DNA from: Clostridia bacterium
GTDB taxonomy: Bacteria; Bacillota; Clostridia; Christensenellales; Aristaeellaceae
Direction of reading: 5' to 3'
NCBI GenBank assembly: GCA_030530315.1
Contig: JAUMVG010000021.1
Location: 1-48,048, forward strand
Length of the DNA stretch: 48,048 bases
The position numbers and the translations under genes are program-made. Below the pieces are notes generated by a model, which saw only the letters and a list, made by a program, of their open reading frames with translations, was not told the origin of the DNA and ran no database searches. Shown in pieces: positions 24,724 through 32,397 of this stretch. The first letter of the stretch is position 1. Each line of letters starts with the position of its first letter.

Positions 24724-25362
24724 ATGGCCAACAACTACGTAAAGATGCTGATGTCCGCCCGGGAGCTGTTCCTGGAGCGCGACCAACAGGCGATGATCGA
24801 CCTCTGGTCGCTGGAGCATGACGACGGGTATCTGTATATGGAATACTTCGGCCAGCGGCTGAAGCTCGACCGGCGCACGGCGGAGGTGTCCTACGCACAG
24901 GCGCCGGCGGCCGGCGAGTTTCGCTCGGCAGGGTTCACCAACTCCTCCATGGCGCTGTTCGACCTGCTGACCTACGCCCCCACCCGGCCCCATGCCAATG
25001 GAAGCTGGAGCTCCATCAGCACGCTGGGGGGCATCATCGGCGCGGGGCACGACCGCACCCTCAGTCACGAAAGCACCGCCGCCAAGTTCGCCGGAAAGAT
25101 GGAGGCGCTGGCCCGGGCCTGCGAGCGGCTGGGCGGCGTGCCGGCGGGCAAGGGCGACGTGAGCTACGCCGTTCCCGTGTTCCGGGATTTCGGAATACTG
25201 TTCCAGTTCTGGGACGGGGACGACGAGTTCCCCGCCAACATCAAGTTCCTGTTCGACGCCAACGCCCGGCGGTTCATGCACTACGAAACGCTGTGGTACG
25301 TGATGGGCGACCTGGGAGACCGACTGGATTTCTACGTCAACGGCGTGGTTCCGGGCCGGTGA
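24724..25362 (+). CDS. DUF3786-family protein
   Basis: Encodes 212 aa. The DUF3786 pattern is recognisable in DRRTAEVSYAQ, LFDLLTYAP, AAKFAGKMEALARACERLGG, VPVFRDFGILFQFWDGDDEFPANIKFLFD and THY/MHYETLWYVMGD-type ending. The function is unknown; related proteins are often found near corrinoid or metal-dependent enzymes, but nothing of that kind is adjacent here. AAAGGAGG precedes the start. It has no signal peptide or membrane helix, so it is probably cytoplasmic. Confidence 0.85.
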   Translation: MANNYVKMLMSARELFLERDQQAMIDLWSLEHDDGYLYMEYFGQRLKLDRRTAEVSYAQAPAAGEFRSAGFTNSSMALFDLLTYAPTRPHANGSWSSISTLGGIIGAGHDRTLSHESTAAKFAGKMEALARACERLGGVPAGKGDVSYAVPVFRDFGILFQFWDGDDEFPANIKFLFDANARRFMHYETLWYVMGDLGDRLDFYVNGVVPGR

Positions 25363-25478
25363 GGCCGCTTTGCGCGAAGCGGGGATTTTCACAGCCCTTC
25401 TCTCATTGAAGACTTCAGTTTTTGGTTCTACATAGAGAGCCGCGGGAATGACGGATTGTAGTTGTCAGGCATATGTAA

Positions 25479-25547
25479 AGATCCTTCGCTCCGCTCAGGA
25501 TGACAGCGAATCGCAAATTCTGTCATCCTGAGCGGAGCGAAGGATCT
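25479..25547. repeat. 28-bp perfect palindrome of the REP-like family
   Basis: The 28-nt arm at 25479-25506 (containing CTTCGCTCCGCTCAGGATGA) is the exact inverse of 25520-25547, with a 13-nt spacer. It lies between the convergent DUF3786 and cardiolipin synthase genes and could end transcription from both sides, though it lacks a U run. Shorter units of the family are at 2386-2525. Confidence 0.9.
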
Positions 25548-25550
25548 GTT

Positions 25551-25648
25551 TGGAATTGTACATGATCAGGAAAACGGAACGTTTTCCGGGTCAGCGGATT
25601 CTGTTGCCGCAGGCATAGCGAAGCGTTCAGGAACACGCGGACAATCAT
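25551..25648 (-). repeat. Two-hairpin dispersed repeat, copy 2 (98 bp)
   Basis: Inverse orientation to the copy at 7478-7575, with the same length and about 90% identity. It starts TGGAATTGTACATGATCAGG and ends GCGGACAATCAT on the plus strand. It directly abuts the palindrome at 25479-25547. The stretch from 25649 to the cardiolipin synthase stop at 25768 holds nothing I recognise. Confidence 0.85.
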
Positions 25649-25767
25649 GGATGGCCATTCATCTAAAGTTAGGATCAGCCCTTGCATATGATCGGGACTG
25701 TATTTCAAATCATTATCCAACGATTCCCTCGCAATGCGTTGTTTTGGGATAGTCCCCTGTCACAAGT

Positions 25768-27375
25768 TCACATCACCGGCGCAAGCACCTTCAGCACCCA
25801 CCCGGCGATCCGCGTGAGCGGCTTTTCCTTCTTCAGGTCCTCCAGGCGGATCTCCTGGCACTCCCGGGCGGTGTTCTGAAAGTCCCGCTCGATGTCCGCC
25901 ACGGCGGGCACGTTCCGCAGGTAGGCGGCGCACTCAAAGTGCAGGTACAGGCTGCGGTAGTCCAGGTTGATGGTACCCGCCACGGCCTTGCAGTCGTCGC
26001 TGACGAAGATCTTCGAGTGCACGAAGCCCGGCGTATACTCCAGTATCCGCACGCCGGCCTGGAGCAGCTCCCGATAGTGGGTCTTGGCCAGGGCGAAGGC
26101 GTACTTCTTGTCCGGGATGTGGGGCAGCAGCACGCACACCTCCACCCCCCGCTTCGCGGCGAAGGTCAGCGCGGTGAGCATCTCGTTGTCCAGGATCAGG
26201 TAGGGCGTCATGATGTGCACGTAGCGGCTGGCGCGGTTGAGGATGTCCATGTAGACCATCTCCCCCACCTTCTCGTTGTCCAGGGGGCTGTCGCCAAAGG
26301 GCATCACCCAGCCGGGCGCCGTGCCCTCCCGCAGGGTCGCGGGCACGTCCAGGTAGCGGGCAAAGGTATCGCTGCCCTCGTTCACGTTCCACATCTGCAA
26401 AAACATCAGCGTAAAGCTGCGCACCGCCTCGCCCTGCAGCCGGATGGACATGTCCTTCCAATGGCCGAAGAGCACCCGGCGGTTGATGTACTCGTCCGCC
26501 AGGTTCACGCCGCCGGTGTAGGCCACCTTGCCGTCCACCACCAGTATCTTGCGATGGTCCCGGTTGTTGTAGTAGGTGGAGATCAACGGGCGGATGGGCG
26601 CGAACATCTTGCACTTGATGCCCAGCTTGCGCATCATCTCCGGGTATCGGTAGGGCAGCCGGAACAGCGCGCAGGTGCCGTCGTACATCACGCGCACCTC
26701 CACGCCCTGCTTCACCTTGTCCTCCAGGATCTTCAGCACGCGGCCCCACATGTAGCCCTCGTCGATGATGAAGAACTCCAGGAAGATGAAATCCTGGGCG
26801 CGCTCCAGGTCCCGGAGCATGGCCTCCATGGAGATCTCCCCGCTGGGGAGATAGCGCACCTGGGTGTTGGAATAGACCGGATAGCGCCCGTTCTGCCACA
26901 CATAGCTCGAAAGCCCGGGCAGCTCTGGCGCGCTCTCGGCCATGCCCTCAGGCCGGGGCATCTCCTCCGGCAGGAAGGCCGTCGTCTCCCTCTTCAGCTC
27001 GCCCAGCCGGCGGTTCAGCACGCGGTGCCCCACGTCCAGCTCCACAAACAGGTACAGCACCACGCCCAGCGCCGGCGCCAGCACCACCAGCAGTATCCAG
27101 GTGATCTTGATGGTGGGGTTCGAGGGCCGGTTCACCAGGTGCAGTATCAGCGCGCCGTACAGCAGCAGCATCAGGCCATAATAATACGGGATGAGTGATT
27201 GCAGCGAGCTGAACAGCCACACCAGCAGCAGTATCTGCACCGCCAGCATGACGATGACGATCATCGTTCGCCCGAATATCACGTTCAGGACGCCGCGCTT
27301 GCTCTTTTGCAGCAGGCGAAATTCATCCTGATCCTGTCCACTCCGCTCCCGGATGCGCTCCTTCTCCTGATCCAT
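25768..27375 (-). CDS. cls: Cardiolipin synthase (phospholipase D family)
   Basis: Encodes 535 aa. Residues 1-30 are charged; two or three membrane helices lie at about 35-60, 65-82 and 91-112. Two HKD motifs form the active site: HRKILVVDGKVAYTGG (His274) and HSKIFVSDDCKAVAGTINLD (His453). It would join two phosphatidylglycerols, or a related pair, to make cardiolipin at the membrane. The length is near that of Firmicutes ClsA. A TTGATT/TATATT promoter lies 52 nt upstream of the start, and the gene appears to be transcribed alone. Confidence 0.95.
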   Translation of the reverse strand: MDQEKERIRERSGQDQDEFRLLQKSKRGVLNVIFGRTMIVIVMLAVQILLLVWLFSSLQSLIPYYYGLMLLLYGALILHLVNRPSNPTIKITWILLVVLAPALGVVLYLFVELDVGHRVLNRRLGELKRETTAFLPEEMPRPEGMAESAPELPGLSSYVWQNGRYPVYSNTQVRYLPSGEISMEAMLRDLERAQDFIFLEFFIIDEGYMWGRVLKILEDKVKQGVEVRVMYDGTCALFRLPYRYPEMMRKLGIKCKMFAPIRPLISTYYNNRDHRKILVVDGKVAYTGGVNLADEYINRRVLFGHWKDMSIRLQGEAVRSFTLMFLQMWNVNEGSDTFARYLDVPATLREGTAPGWVMPFGDSPLDNEKVGEMVYMDILNRASRYVHIMTPYLILDNEMLTALTFAAKRGVEVCVLLPHIPDKKYAFALAKTHYRELLQAGVRILEYTPGFVHSKIFVSDDCKAVAGTINLDYRSLYLHFECAAYLRNVPAVADIERDFQNTARECQEIRLEDLKKEKPLTRIAGWVLKVLAPVM

Positions 27376-27426
27376 ATCACGCCTCGTTCAAGCCGGTTTT
27401 AATAAACTAATATCTCCAGTGCTACT

Positions 27427-27455
27427 AATATAATCCATCTTGCTGAAAAAATCAA
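27427..27455 (-). promoter_or_regulatory. Promoter of cls
   Basis: On the minus strand TTGATT (27455-27450) and TATATT (27432-27427) are separated by 17 bp. Confidence 0.65.
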
Positions 27456-27470
27456 GTGCGGGAAACGCGA

Positions 27471-27738
27471 TCAAGGAGGAAAAGCCGCAAGGCCTTCCCT
27501 CCTTGACAGGATGTTGACAAAGTCAACAGACTGGAGGCCGCTGAAAAAGCTTACAAGGCAAGGCGGCAAGCCTGCAAAAAAGGGAGCTTGCCCGGTCGTA
27601 AGTGACCGCGTTTTGCAGGCGCAGCCAACACAGCAAGCAAGAATCTCCGCCTGTTCTTATTCATCGGCAGAGATTCTTGCGTTTGCAGGCTTTGTCAGCG
27701 GTATGCCAAGGGGGAAGGTCTCGCGGCCTTCCCCCTTG
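27471..27738. repeat. Structured intergenic element with nested inverted repeats
   Basis: Several perfect stems follow one another: TCAAGGAGG with CCTCCTTGA (27471-27479/27498-27506), GTTGAC-AAA-GTCAAC (27513-27527), GCCTGCAAAA with TTTTGCAGGC (27570-27579/27611-27620), GCAAGAATCTC with GAGATTCTTGC (27637-27647/27670-27680) and a 12-bp stem CAAGGGGGAAGG with CCTTCCCCCTTG (27707-27718/27727-27738). CCGCTGAAAAAGC near 27538 also faces GCTTTGTCAGCGG near 27689. No gene is visible. The last stem may end the OhrR operon. Confidence 0.75.
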
Positions 27739-27766
27739 AAGTCATGTTTTCTTGTCTCTCTGGCGC

Positions 27767-28204
27767 TTACGCCATGCTCCCCAGCAGCTTGTACAGCAGC
27801 CTGTACAGCGTCGCGGCCTCCTGCGGGTCCATCACGATGCACTCGCCCATCCTCGAGGGGATGCTCTCGGCCCGCTCGCGCAGCCGGGCCCCGGCTTCCG
27901 TCAGGGTGACCGTCAGGTTGCGCTCGTCCACGGGCGAGCGATTTCGGGTCACCAGGCCCTTCTCCGCCAGCTTCTTCAGCACCGGGGTGAGCGTGCCGGA
28001 ATCCAGGTGCAGGCGCTCGCCGATCTCCTTGGAGGTGACCTCCCGCTTCTCCCACAGCACCATCATGGTGATGTACTGGGTATAGGTCAGGTCGACCTCG
28101 TCCAGGAACGGCTTGTACCGCTTCACGACCTCGCGCGCGCAAGCGTACAGCGGGAAGCAGAGCTGGTTTTCCAGCCTGAGCGCGTCGAATTCCGAGGCGT
28201 CCAT
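27767..28204 (-). CDS. ohrR: OhrR-like MarR-family regulator
   Basis: Encodes 145 aa. LENQLCFPLYACAREVVKRY places a conserved Cys at residue 16, matching the peroxide-sensing Cys of OhrR. A second Cys is at 22. The winged helix follows with LTYTQYITMMVLWE, LHLDSGTLTPVLKKL and DERNLTVTLTEAG, all typical of OhrR. It would repress target genes until the Cys is oxidised by organic hydroperoxide. No ohr peroxidase gene is adjacent. Instead the gene follows a flavodoxin and a TSCPD protein gene in one operon. MarR proteins of another subgroup look similar, so the exact inducer is an inference. Confidence 0.85.
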   Translation of the reverse strand: MDASEFDALRLENQLCFPLYACAREVVKRYKPFLDEVDLTYTQYITMMVLWEKREVTSKEIGERLHLDSGTLTPVLKKLAEKGLVTRNRSPVDERNLTVTLTEAGARLRERAESIPSRMGECIVMDPQEAATLYRLLYKLLGSMA

Positions 28205-28205
28205 G

Positions 28206-28628
28206 TCAGGTCACTCCGAGGATCTTGATCTGCTTTTTGGCGAAGTCCGCCGCGTCGCGGCAATCCTGGTCGTTGGGGCGGCCCTTGTTCAGGAACAGGA
28301 ATTCGCCCTTGCACTGGAAGAACATCTCCGCCGTCTTGACGGCGTTGCCCGCCGCCGCGGACTTGATGGCCGGGAAGGTGGACTTCTTGGTGCCGGCGCT
28401 GCCGAACACCACGATCTTGCCGATGTTCTTGGCGTTGTCTGCGATGAACTTCACCACGGCAGGGTCGGGCTTTCCCTTGTAAACGCTGCTGCCCAGGAAC
28501 ACCACGTCCGCGTACTTTTCCAGCTTCACGTCAACGGTCTTGGCCTCGGTGTCCAGCGCCTGGCCGATGGCTTCGGCCAGCTTTTTGGTTCCGCCGTTCT
28601 TGGAGTAATACCGAACTTCAATTCTCAT
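28206..28628 (-). CDS. Flavodoxin-domain protein
   Basis: Encodes 140 aa with a flavodoxin-like pattern: IEVRYYSKNGGTKKLAEAIG at the phosphate-binding loop, YADVVFLGSSVYKGKP and KIVVFGSAGTKKST. It would bind FMN and act as an electron carrier or small reductase. The usual T/S-rich loop is altered to SKNGGTKK. The gene starts 4 nt after the TSCPD gene ends and stops 1 nt before the OhrR-like gene begins, so the three are one transcript. AAAGGTG precedes the start. Confidence 0.87.
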   Translation of the reverse strand: MRIEVRYYSKNGGTKKLAEAIGQALDTEAKTVDVKLEKYADVVFLGSSVYKGKPDPAVVKFIADNAKNIGKIVVFGSAGTKKSTFPAIKSAAAGNAVKTAEMFFQCKGEFLFLNKGRPNDQDCRDAADFAKKQIKILGVT

Positions 28629-28631
28629 CTC

Positions 28632-28895
28632 TTACGCACCTTTCTTCTGTTCTTCATATGCCTTGCGAACGGCCCTTGCCAGCTGGTCCGCGCAGGACGT
28701 GGGCCGGCGGCCGCAAAGGTTCCCCAGCAGGTACTCCTCGATCTTTTCCACGGTCCAGCCGTTCACCAGCTTGGAAATCGCCTTCAGGTTGCCGTTGCAG
28801 CCACCCATGAACTCGATGTTGCTGACCACGTTGTCGTCCAGATCGAAGCTGATAATCTGAGAACAGACCATCTCGGTCGGGTAGTTATAGCGCAT
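28632..28895 (-). CDS. TSCPD-domain protein (TIGR03905 type)
   Basis: Encodes 87 aa. It begins MRYNYPTEMVCSQIISFDLD and continues NIEFMGGCNGNLKAISKLV and LLGNLCGRRPTSCADQLARA, matching the small TSCPD family with conserved Cys and the TSCADQL signature. The TSCPD domain also ends many class II ribonucleotide reductases, but the small free form has no fixed function. Four Cys suggest metal binding. GGAGGAG sets the start at 28895; an in-frame extension to 28940 would cross the promoter region. It is the first gene of the operon with flavodoxin and OhrR. Confidence 0.88.
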   Translation of the reverse strand: MRYNYPTEMVCSQIISFDLDDNVVSNIEFMGGCNGNLKAISKLVNGWTVEKIEEYLLGNLCGRRPTSCADQLARAVRKAYEEQKKGA

Positions 28896-28928
28896 GTTGA
28901 ATCTCCTCCGAAAATTCCCCTTTTTAAT

Positions 28929-28956
28929 AGTATAACACATTTCAGCCGCAAGTCAA
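28929..28956 (-). promoter_or_regulatory. Promoter of the TSCPD-flavodoxin-OhrR operon
   Basis: On the minus strand TTGACT (28956-28951) and TATACT (28934-28929) are separated by 16 bp. As OhrR usually binds near its own promoter, an operator may overlap this site; no clear palindrome is visible. Confidence 0.7.
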
Positions 28957-29000
28957 TTTGATTGCCGTGTTTATTTCCCGCTTCCGCGGGGCAACCCGGC

Positions 29001-29504
29001 TCAGTAGGAGCTGATGGGCAGGCTGTCGTCGTCGGTGCCCTTCTGGATGCTGATGATCCGTATGGCGTAGCTGATGTCGTCGTTCACCCGCACCACCACC
29101 CGGTCCCCGACCCGGCGGCCCATCACGGCCTTGCCCAGGGGCGATTCCTTGCTGATGATGCCCTTGACGGCGTCCTCCCGCAGCGTGGTCATCAGGGTGA
29201 TGGTCTCCCGCTCGCCGTCCTCCTCATACTCGATTTCCACCTTGTCGAACAGGCCGGCCACACCCTCCCGGGTGTCGGCCTTGATCACCTTGGCGGTGGC
29301 GATCATCCGCTTCAGGTACCGCAGCCGGCTGTCGCAGCGGCGCAGCTCCTGCTTGGCGGCCTTGTACTCGTAGTTCTCGCTCAGATCCCCGAAGCCCCGG
29401 GCGGTCTGCAGATCCTCGATGCATTTGGGGCGGACCACCCGCGTCTTGTAGTCGATCTCCTCCTGCATCTTGCGGATATCCACTTCGGTCAATTCGTTAT
29501 ACAT
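29001..29504 (-). CDS. greA: GreA/GreB-family transcript cleavage factor
   Basis: Encodes 167 aa. The N-terminal coiled coil (about 1-80) contains the tip motif GDLSENYEYKAAKQE with the acidic residues that help RNA polymerase cleave backtracked RNA. The C-terminal FKBP-like domain (about 90-160) contains GIISKESPLGKAVMGRRVGD, the family signature. The length fits GreA. The gene starts 4 nt after the upstream FMN reductase stop and its AGGTGAG site overlaps that stop region, so translation is coupled. It is probably a second, paralogous Gre factor rather than necessarily the main GreA, since it is not next to lysS or similar genes. Confidence 0.92.
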   Translation of the reverse strand: MYNELTEVDIRKMQEEIDYKTRVVRPKCIEDLQTARGFGDLSENYEYKAAKQELRRCDSRLRYLKRMIATAKVIKADTREGVAGLFDKVEIEYEEDGERETITLMTTLREDAVKGIISKESPLGKAVMGRRVGDRVVVRVNDDISYAIRIISIQKGTDDDSLPISSY

Positions 29505-29508
29505 GCGC

Positions 29509-30126
29509 TCACCTGATAAAACTGGTCATGACGCCCGGCTCCTGCTCGGGCATGCCGTACTTCTCCCGCCCCAGGGCGATGCTCTTGATCAGGAAGGCCA
29601 TGTTCCGTGCCAGCCGACGCATGGTCACCAGACCCTCCTCGTCCTGGGCCGCCTCTCCCGGCCTGCGGCCGTGAACGCTGTTCCAATAGGTGCTGGAGGC
29701 CACGGGCATGCCGGAGATGGTGAAGTACTTGTTCAGCCGGTCGAAGCTGGCAGACGCGCCGCCCCGGCGACAGACCACCGCCGCCGCGCCTACCTTCATG
29801 GTCTTGTCGAAGTGAGAGGAATAGAACAGCCGGTCCAGAAAGGCCGTCACCGTGGCGTTGGGGCCCGCGTAGTATACCGGGCTGCCCACCACGATGCCGT
29901 CCGCGGCCTCGAACTTCGCCGCGGCCTCGTTCACGATGTCGTCAAACACGCACTTGCCCTTCTCGTGGCAGGAGCCGCAGGCGATGCAGCCGCGCACGGC
30001 CTTGTTGCCCACGTGGATCGTCTCCACCTCGATGCCCTCGTCTTCAAAAATCCGCGCCATCTCCCCCAGCGCCAGCGCCGTGTTGCCGTTGGCCTTGGGG
30101 CTTCCGTTGATCAGCAGTACCTTCAT
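29509..30126 (-). CDS. Flavodoxin-fold NAD(P)H-dependent FMN reductase, iron-sulfur flavoprotein-like
   Basis: Encodes 205 aa. MKVLLINGSPKANGNTALAL is the FMN phosphate loop. GCIACGSCHEKGKC gives Cys at 47, 50, 53 and 59, a spacing found in this family and able to bind a cluster in some members. VVGSPVYYAGPNATVTAFLDRLFY follows as expected. Such proteins reduce flavins or quinones with NAD(P)H, but the substrate cannot be told. GAGGTG precedes the ATG at 30126. It heads the transcript that includes greA, from a TTGACT/TATAAT promoter. Confidence 0.9.
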   Translation of the reverse strand: MKVLLINGSPKANGNTALALGEMARIFEDEGIEVETIHVGNKAVRGCIACGSCHEKGKCVFDDIVNEAAAKFEAADGIVVGSPVYYAGPNATVTAFLDRLFYSSHFDKTMKVGAAAVVCRRGGASASFDRLNKYFTISGMPVASSTYWNSVHGRRPGEAAQDEEGLVTMRRLARNMAFLIKSIALGREKYGMPEQEPGVMTSFIR

Positions 30127-30158
30127 ACAGAGCACCTCGCAGTTCAGTTATTGCATCC

Positions 30159-30188
30159 ATTATAGCACCCGCCTCCCCCGTCAGTCAA
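30159..30188 (-). promoter_or_regulatory. Promoter of the FMN reductase-greA operon
   Basis: On the minus strand TTGACT (30188-30183) and TATAAT (30164-30159) are separated by 18 bp. It is back to back with the rightward kinase promoter, the two -35 boxes being 7 bp apart. Confidence 0.75.
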
Positions 30189-30195
30189 CCGCGCC

Positions 30196-30224
30196 TTGCC
30201 GGGGCGGGGCGGCCATGCTATAAT
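30196..30224 (+). promoter_or_regulatory. Promoter of the PfkB-family kinase gene
   Basis: TTGCCG (30196-30201) and TATAAT (30219-30224) are separated by 17 bp. The leader to the start codon at 30369 would be about 138 nt. Confidence 0.65.
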
Positions 30225-30368
30225 GGCATTGCGGTCCCGGCGCGATTCTATGCGCCGGCAAGGCCCGGGATGCGCCCATCCCCCTCCCCGCCGCGGGCCG
30301 GGGAAGGCATTTCCGCGTCCTTCCATATAAATATGCGTCTGTCGATTTGAGCAAAAGGAGGTCCCTTT

Positions 30369-31328
30369 ATGTCTGAAAGAGCGCCGGAGGTCGTCGTCAT
30401 CGGCGGCGCCGTGGTGGACATCCCCCTGGTCCCGGTGGGTCCGGCGGTATTCGAGGCCGGCTCCACGCCGCTGGAGCGCATCGCCATGCAGGTGGGCGGC
30501 GACGCCGCCAACGAGTCCCTGACGCTGGCCCGGCTGGGCCACGCCCCGGCGCTGGTCAGCAAGGTCGGCGCGGACGCCGCCGGGGACTTCCTCCTCCGCG
30601 CCTTGCGGGAGGGCGGCGTCGATACGGGCAGCGTGATCCGGGAGGCCGGGCTGGACACCGGCATCAACGTCGTTCTGGTTCGGGAGGACGGCGAGCGCGG
30701 CTTCATCACCAACCGCAACGGCAGCCTGCGCAGGCTCGCCCTGGCGGACATCCTGCCGGCGCTGGAGCGGCCCGAGCTGTCCGAAGCGCGGATCGCCTGC
30801 CTGGCCAGCCTGTTCGTCTCGCCGGCGCTTTCCCTGGAGGACTGTGCCGCCCTGTTCGACCGCCTGAAGGCCCGGGGCATGATCCTCTGCGCCGACACCA
30901 CCCGCCGCAAAAACGGGGAGACCCTGAAGGAGGCGGGCGACGCCCTCTCCCGTCTGGACTACTTCTTCCCCAACCTGGAGGAGGCCGCCCTGCTGACCGG
31001 CGAGGACGACCCCGACGCCGCAGCCGCCGCGCTGGTGGACTGCAGGGTGAAGCACGTGGCCCTCAAGCTGGGCGGCAGGGGCTGCCTGCTGCGCTCGGCA
31101 AGGGAACGCGTCCTCGTTCCCCCCTTCCCCGGCGTCCGCTGTGTGGACAGCACCGGCGCGGGGGACACCTTCGCCGCCGGGTTCATCGCGGCGCTGCTGG
31201 AGAGGCGGGACTTCGCGGCCTGCGGCCGCTTCGCCAACGCCGCCGCCTCGCTGTGCGTCCAGTCCGTGGGGGCCGGCGGCGGCTGGACCCGCGAAGAGGC
31301 GGAGGCCCGCTTCCGCGCCATGTGTTGA
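30369..31328 (+). CDS. PfkB-family carbohydrate kinase
   Basis: Encodes 319 aa. The N-terminal family signature appears as VGGDAANESLTLARLG and the C-terminal one as DSTGAGDTFAAGFIAALL, with the catalytic Asp in GAGD. It ends after a helix typical of ribokinase-like enzymes. The substrate is unclear: sugar, nucleoside or a sugar acid would all fit, since no transporter or isomerase gene lies next to it. AAAGGAGG precedes the start. It seems to be transcribed alone, since a separate -10 lies before the next gene. Confidence 0.92.
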   Translation: MSERAPEVVVIGGAVVDIPLVPVGPAVFEAGSTPLERIAMQVGGDAANESLTLARLGHAPALVSKVGADAAGDFLLRALREGGVDTGSVIREAGLDTGINVVLVREDGERGFITNRNGSLRRLALADILPALERPELSEARIACLASLFVSPALSLEDCAALFDRLKARGMILCADTTRRKNGETLKEAGDALSRLDYFFPNLEEAALLTGEDDPDAAAAALVDCRVKHVALKLGGRGCLLRSARERVLVPPFPGVRCVDSTGAGDTFAAGFIAALLERRDFAACGRFANAAASLCVQSVGAGGGWTREEAEARFRAMC

Positions 31329-31391
31329 ACAATTTGTCTCCCTGCCCGCGCCGGTGAAAAATCCGGATTCGGGAACGCCGCGTCCGCCGGT

Positions 31392-31397
31392 TATAAT
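31392..31397 (+). promoter_or_regulatory. -10 element before the secreted SH3-like gene
   Basis: A perfect TATAAT lies 58 nt upstream of the start codon at 31455. The -35 region (TTCGGG, 18 bp away) is weak. Confidence 0.45.
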
Positions 31398-31454
31398 GAA
31401 ACCGTGATCAAGAGAGACACCGGCGCAACGCCGGCGAGCAAAGGAGCGTTCACC

Positions 31455-32105
31455 ATGAAGCGTCTTATTTCGATAATGCTGCTGACGGCGCTGATCGCCG
31501 CCCTGTCCTGCACCTGCACCTTCGCCCTCGCGGACGGCGACGAGGATTACAGCTACGAAGGCTGGTATGAGGTCTCCGTGGTCATGCCCGCGGATCACAC
31601 CTACAGCTACATCTACGACCGTCCCTCCAGCTCCAAGGGCAAGAACCTGGGCCGGGTGGATGACGGCGAAGTGGTGTACGGCTTCTTCCTCACCCACGGC
31701 GTCAACCACAGGTCCTCCCGCTGGATCTACTGCGAGTACGACGGCATCTACGGCTACCTGCGCTATGACAACCTGATCTACCTCGGCTCCGATGACAACG
31801 GCTACTACTACGACTATTACTACGGCGACGACTACTATCGCAGCGACGAGTCCGCCGTCATCCGCACCATCGATCCCCCCGCCGCCTTCCGGGACAGCTC
31901 CTACGACTACGTCGGCGCGATGTTCACCACCCTGGATTCCGGCCTGCTGGAGCTGCGTGACGAGCCCGCCTGGACCACCACCTGGTCCGTCGAGATCCCT
32001 CCCTGCTCCCTGGTGACCGTCTACTACTACGACGAGATCTGGGCCTACTGCGAATACATGGGCAGCTACGGCTACATTCTCTGGGAGCATCTCTCGGAAG
32101 ACTGA
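31455..32105 (+). CDS. Secreted protein with two SH3-like modules and a Tyr/Asp-rich linker
   Basis: Encodes 216 aa. A signal peptide (about 1-26, ending TFALA) suggests export. Two SH3b-like modules lie at about 37-110 and 153-213; each ends with a similar strand, IYGYLRYDNLIYL and SYGYILWEHLSED. Between them (about 115-130) is a very Tyr/Asp-rich stretch with YYYDYYYGDDYY. Bacterial SH3 modules often bind cell wall or proteins, but the role here is unknown. AAAGGAGC precedes the start. The Tyr/Asp-rich composition recalls the membrane protein encoded at 15502-16164. Confidence 0.85.
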   Translation: MKRLISIMLLTALIAALSCTCTFALADGDEDYSYEGWYEVSVVMPADHTYSYIYDRPSSSKGKNLGRVDDGEVVYGFFLTHGVNHRSSRWIYCEYDGIYGYLRYDNLIYLGSDDNGYYYDYYYGDDYYRSDESAVIRTIDPPAAFRDSSYDYVGAMFTTLDSGLLELRDEPAWTTTWSVEIPPCSLVTVYYYDEIWAYCEYMGSYGYILWEHLSED

Positions 32106-32296
32106 CCCCTGATTCCCCTGCGCCAAGATGGCGCGCACCCTCTCACGCCCTTGCCCCTTCCGGCGGCCCGCAGGCGCCCCTGCGCCGGCCCGGCCCCATC
32201 GCCGAAGTGAGTCAGTTTTCCTCCTCCTTTTCTGGCCGCCACGATGCGTCGACGGCCCGGGCCGCCCGGAAGTCCGATATCGGCTTGACAGAGCCA

Positions 32297-32324
32297 GCCC
32301 CCGCTTGAAAACCAAAGCGGGGGC
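32297..32324 (+). terminator. Terminator after the SH3-like gene
   Basis: GCCCCCGCTT pairs perfectly with AAGCGGGGGC around GAAAACCA, followed by GTAATCTTTG. The 190 nt before it, from the stop at 32105, show no gene. Confidence 0.65.
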
Positions 32325-32348
32325 GTAATCTTTGTTCCAAACGCAAAT

Positions 32349-32377
32349 CCCCCCTGCGCTGCACAACGCAAGGGGGA
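32349..32377 (-). terminator. Terminator after gyrA
   Basis: On the minus strand CCCCCTTGCG pairs with CGCAGGGGG around TTGTGCAG, 21 nt beyond the gyrA stop, followed by ATTTGCGTTT. Confidence 0.65.
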
Positions 32378-32397
32378 TTATATCATCTATCCTGGTT

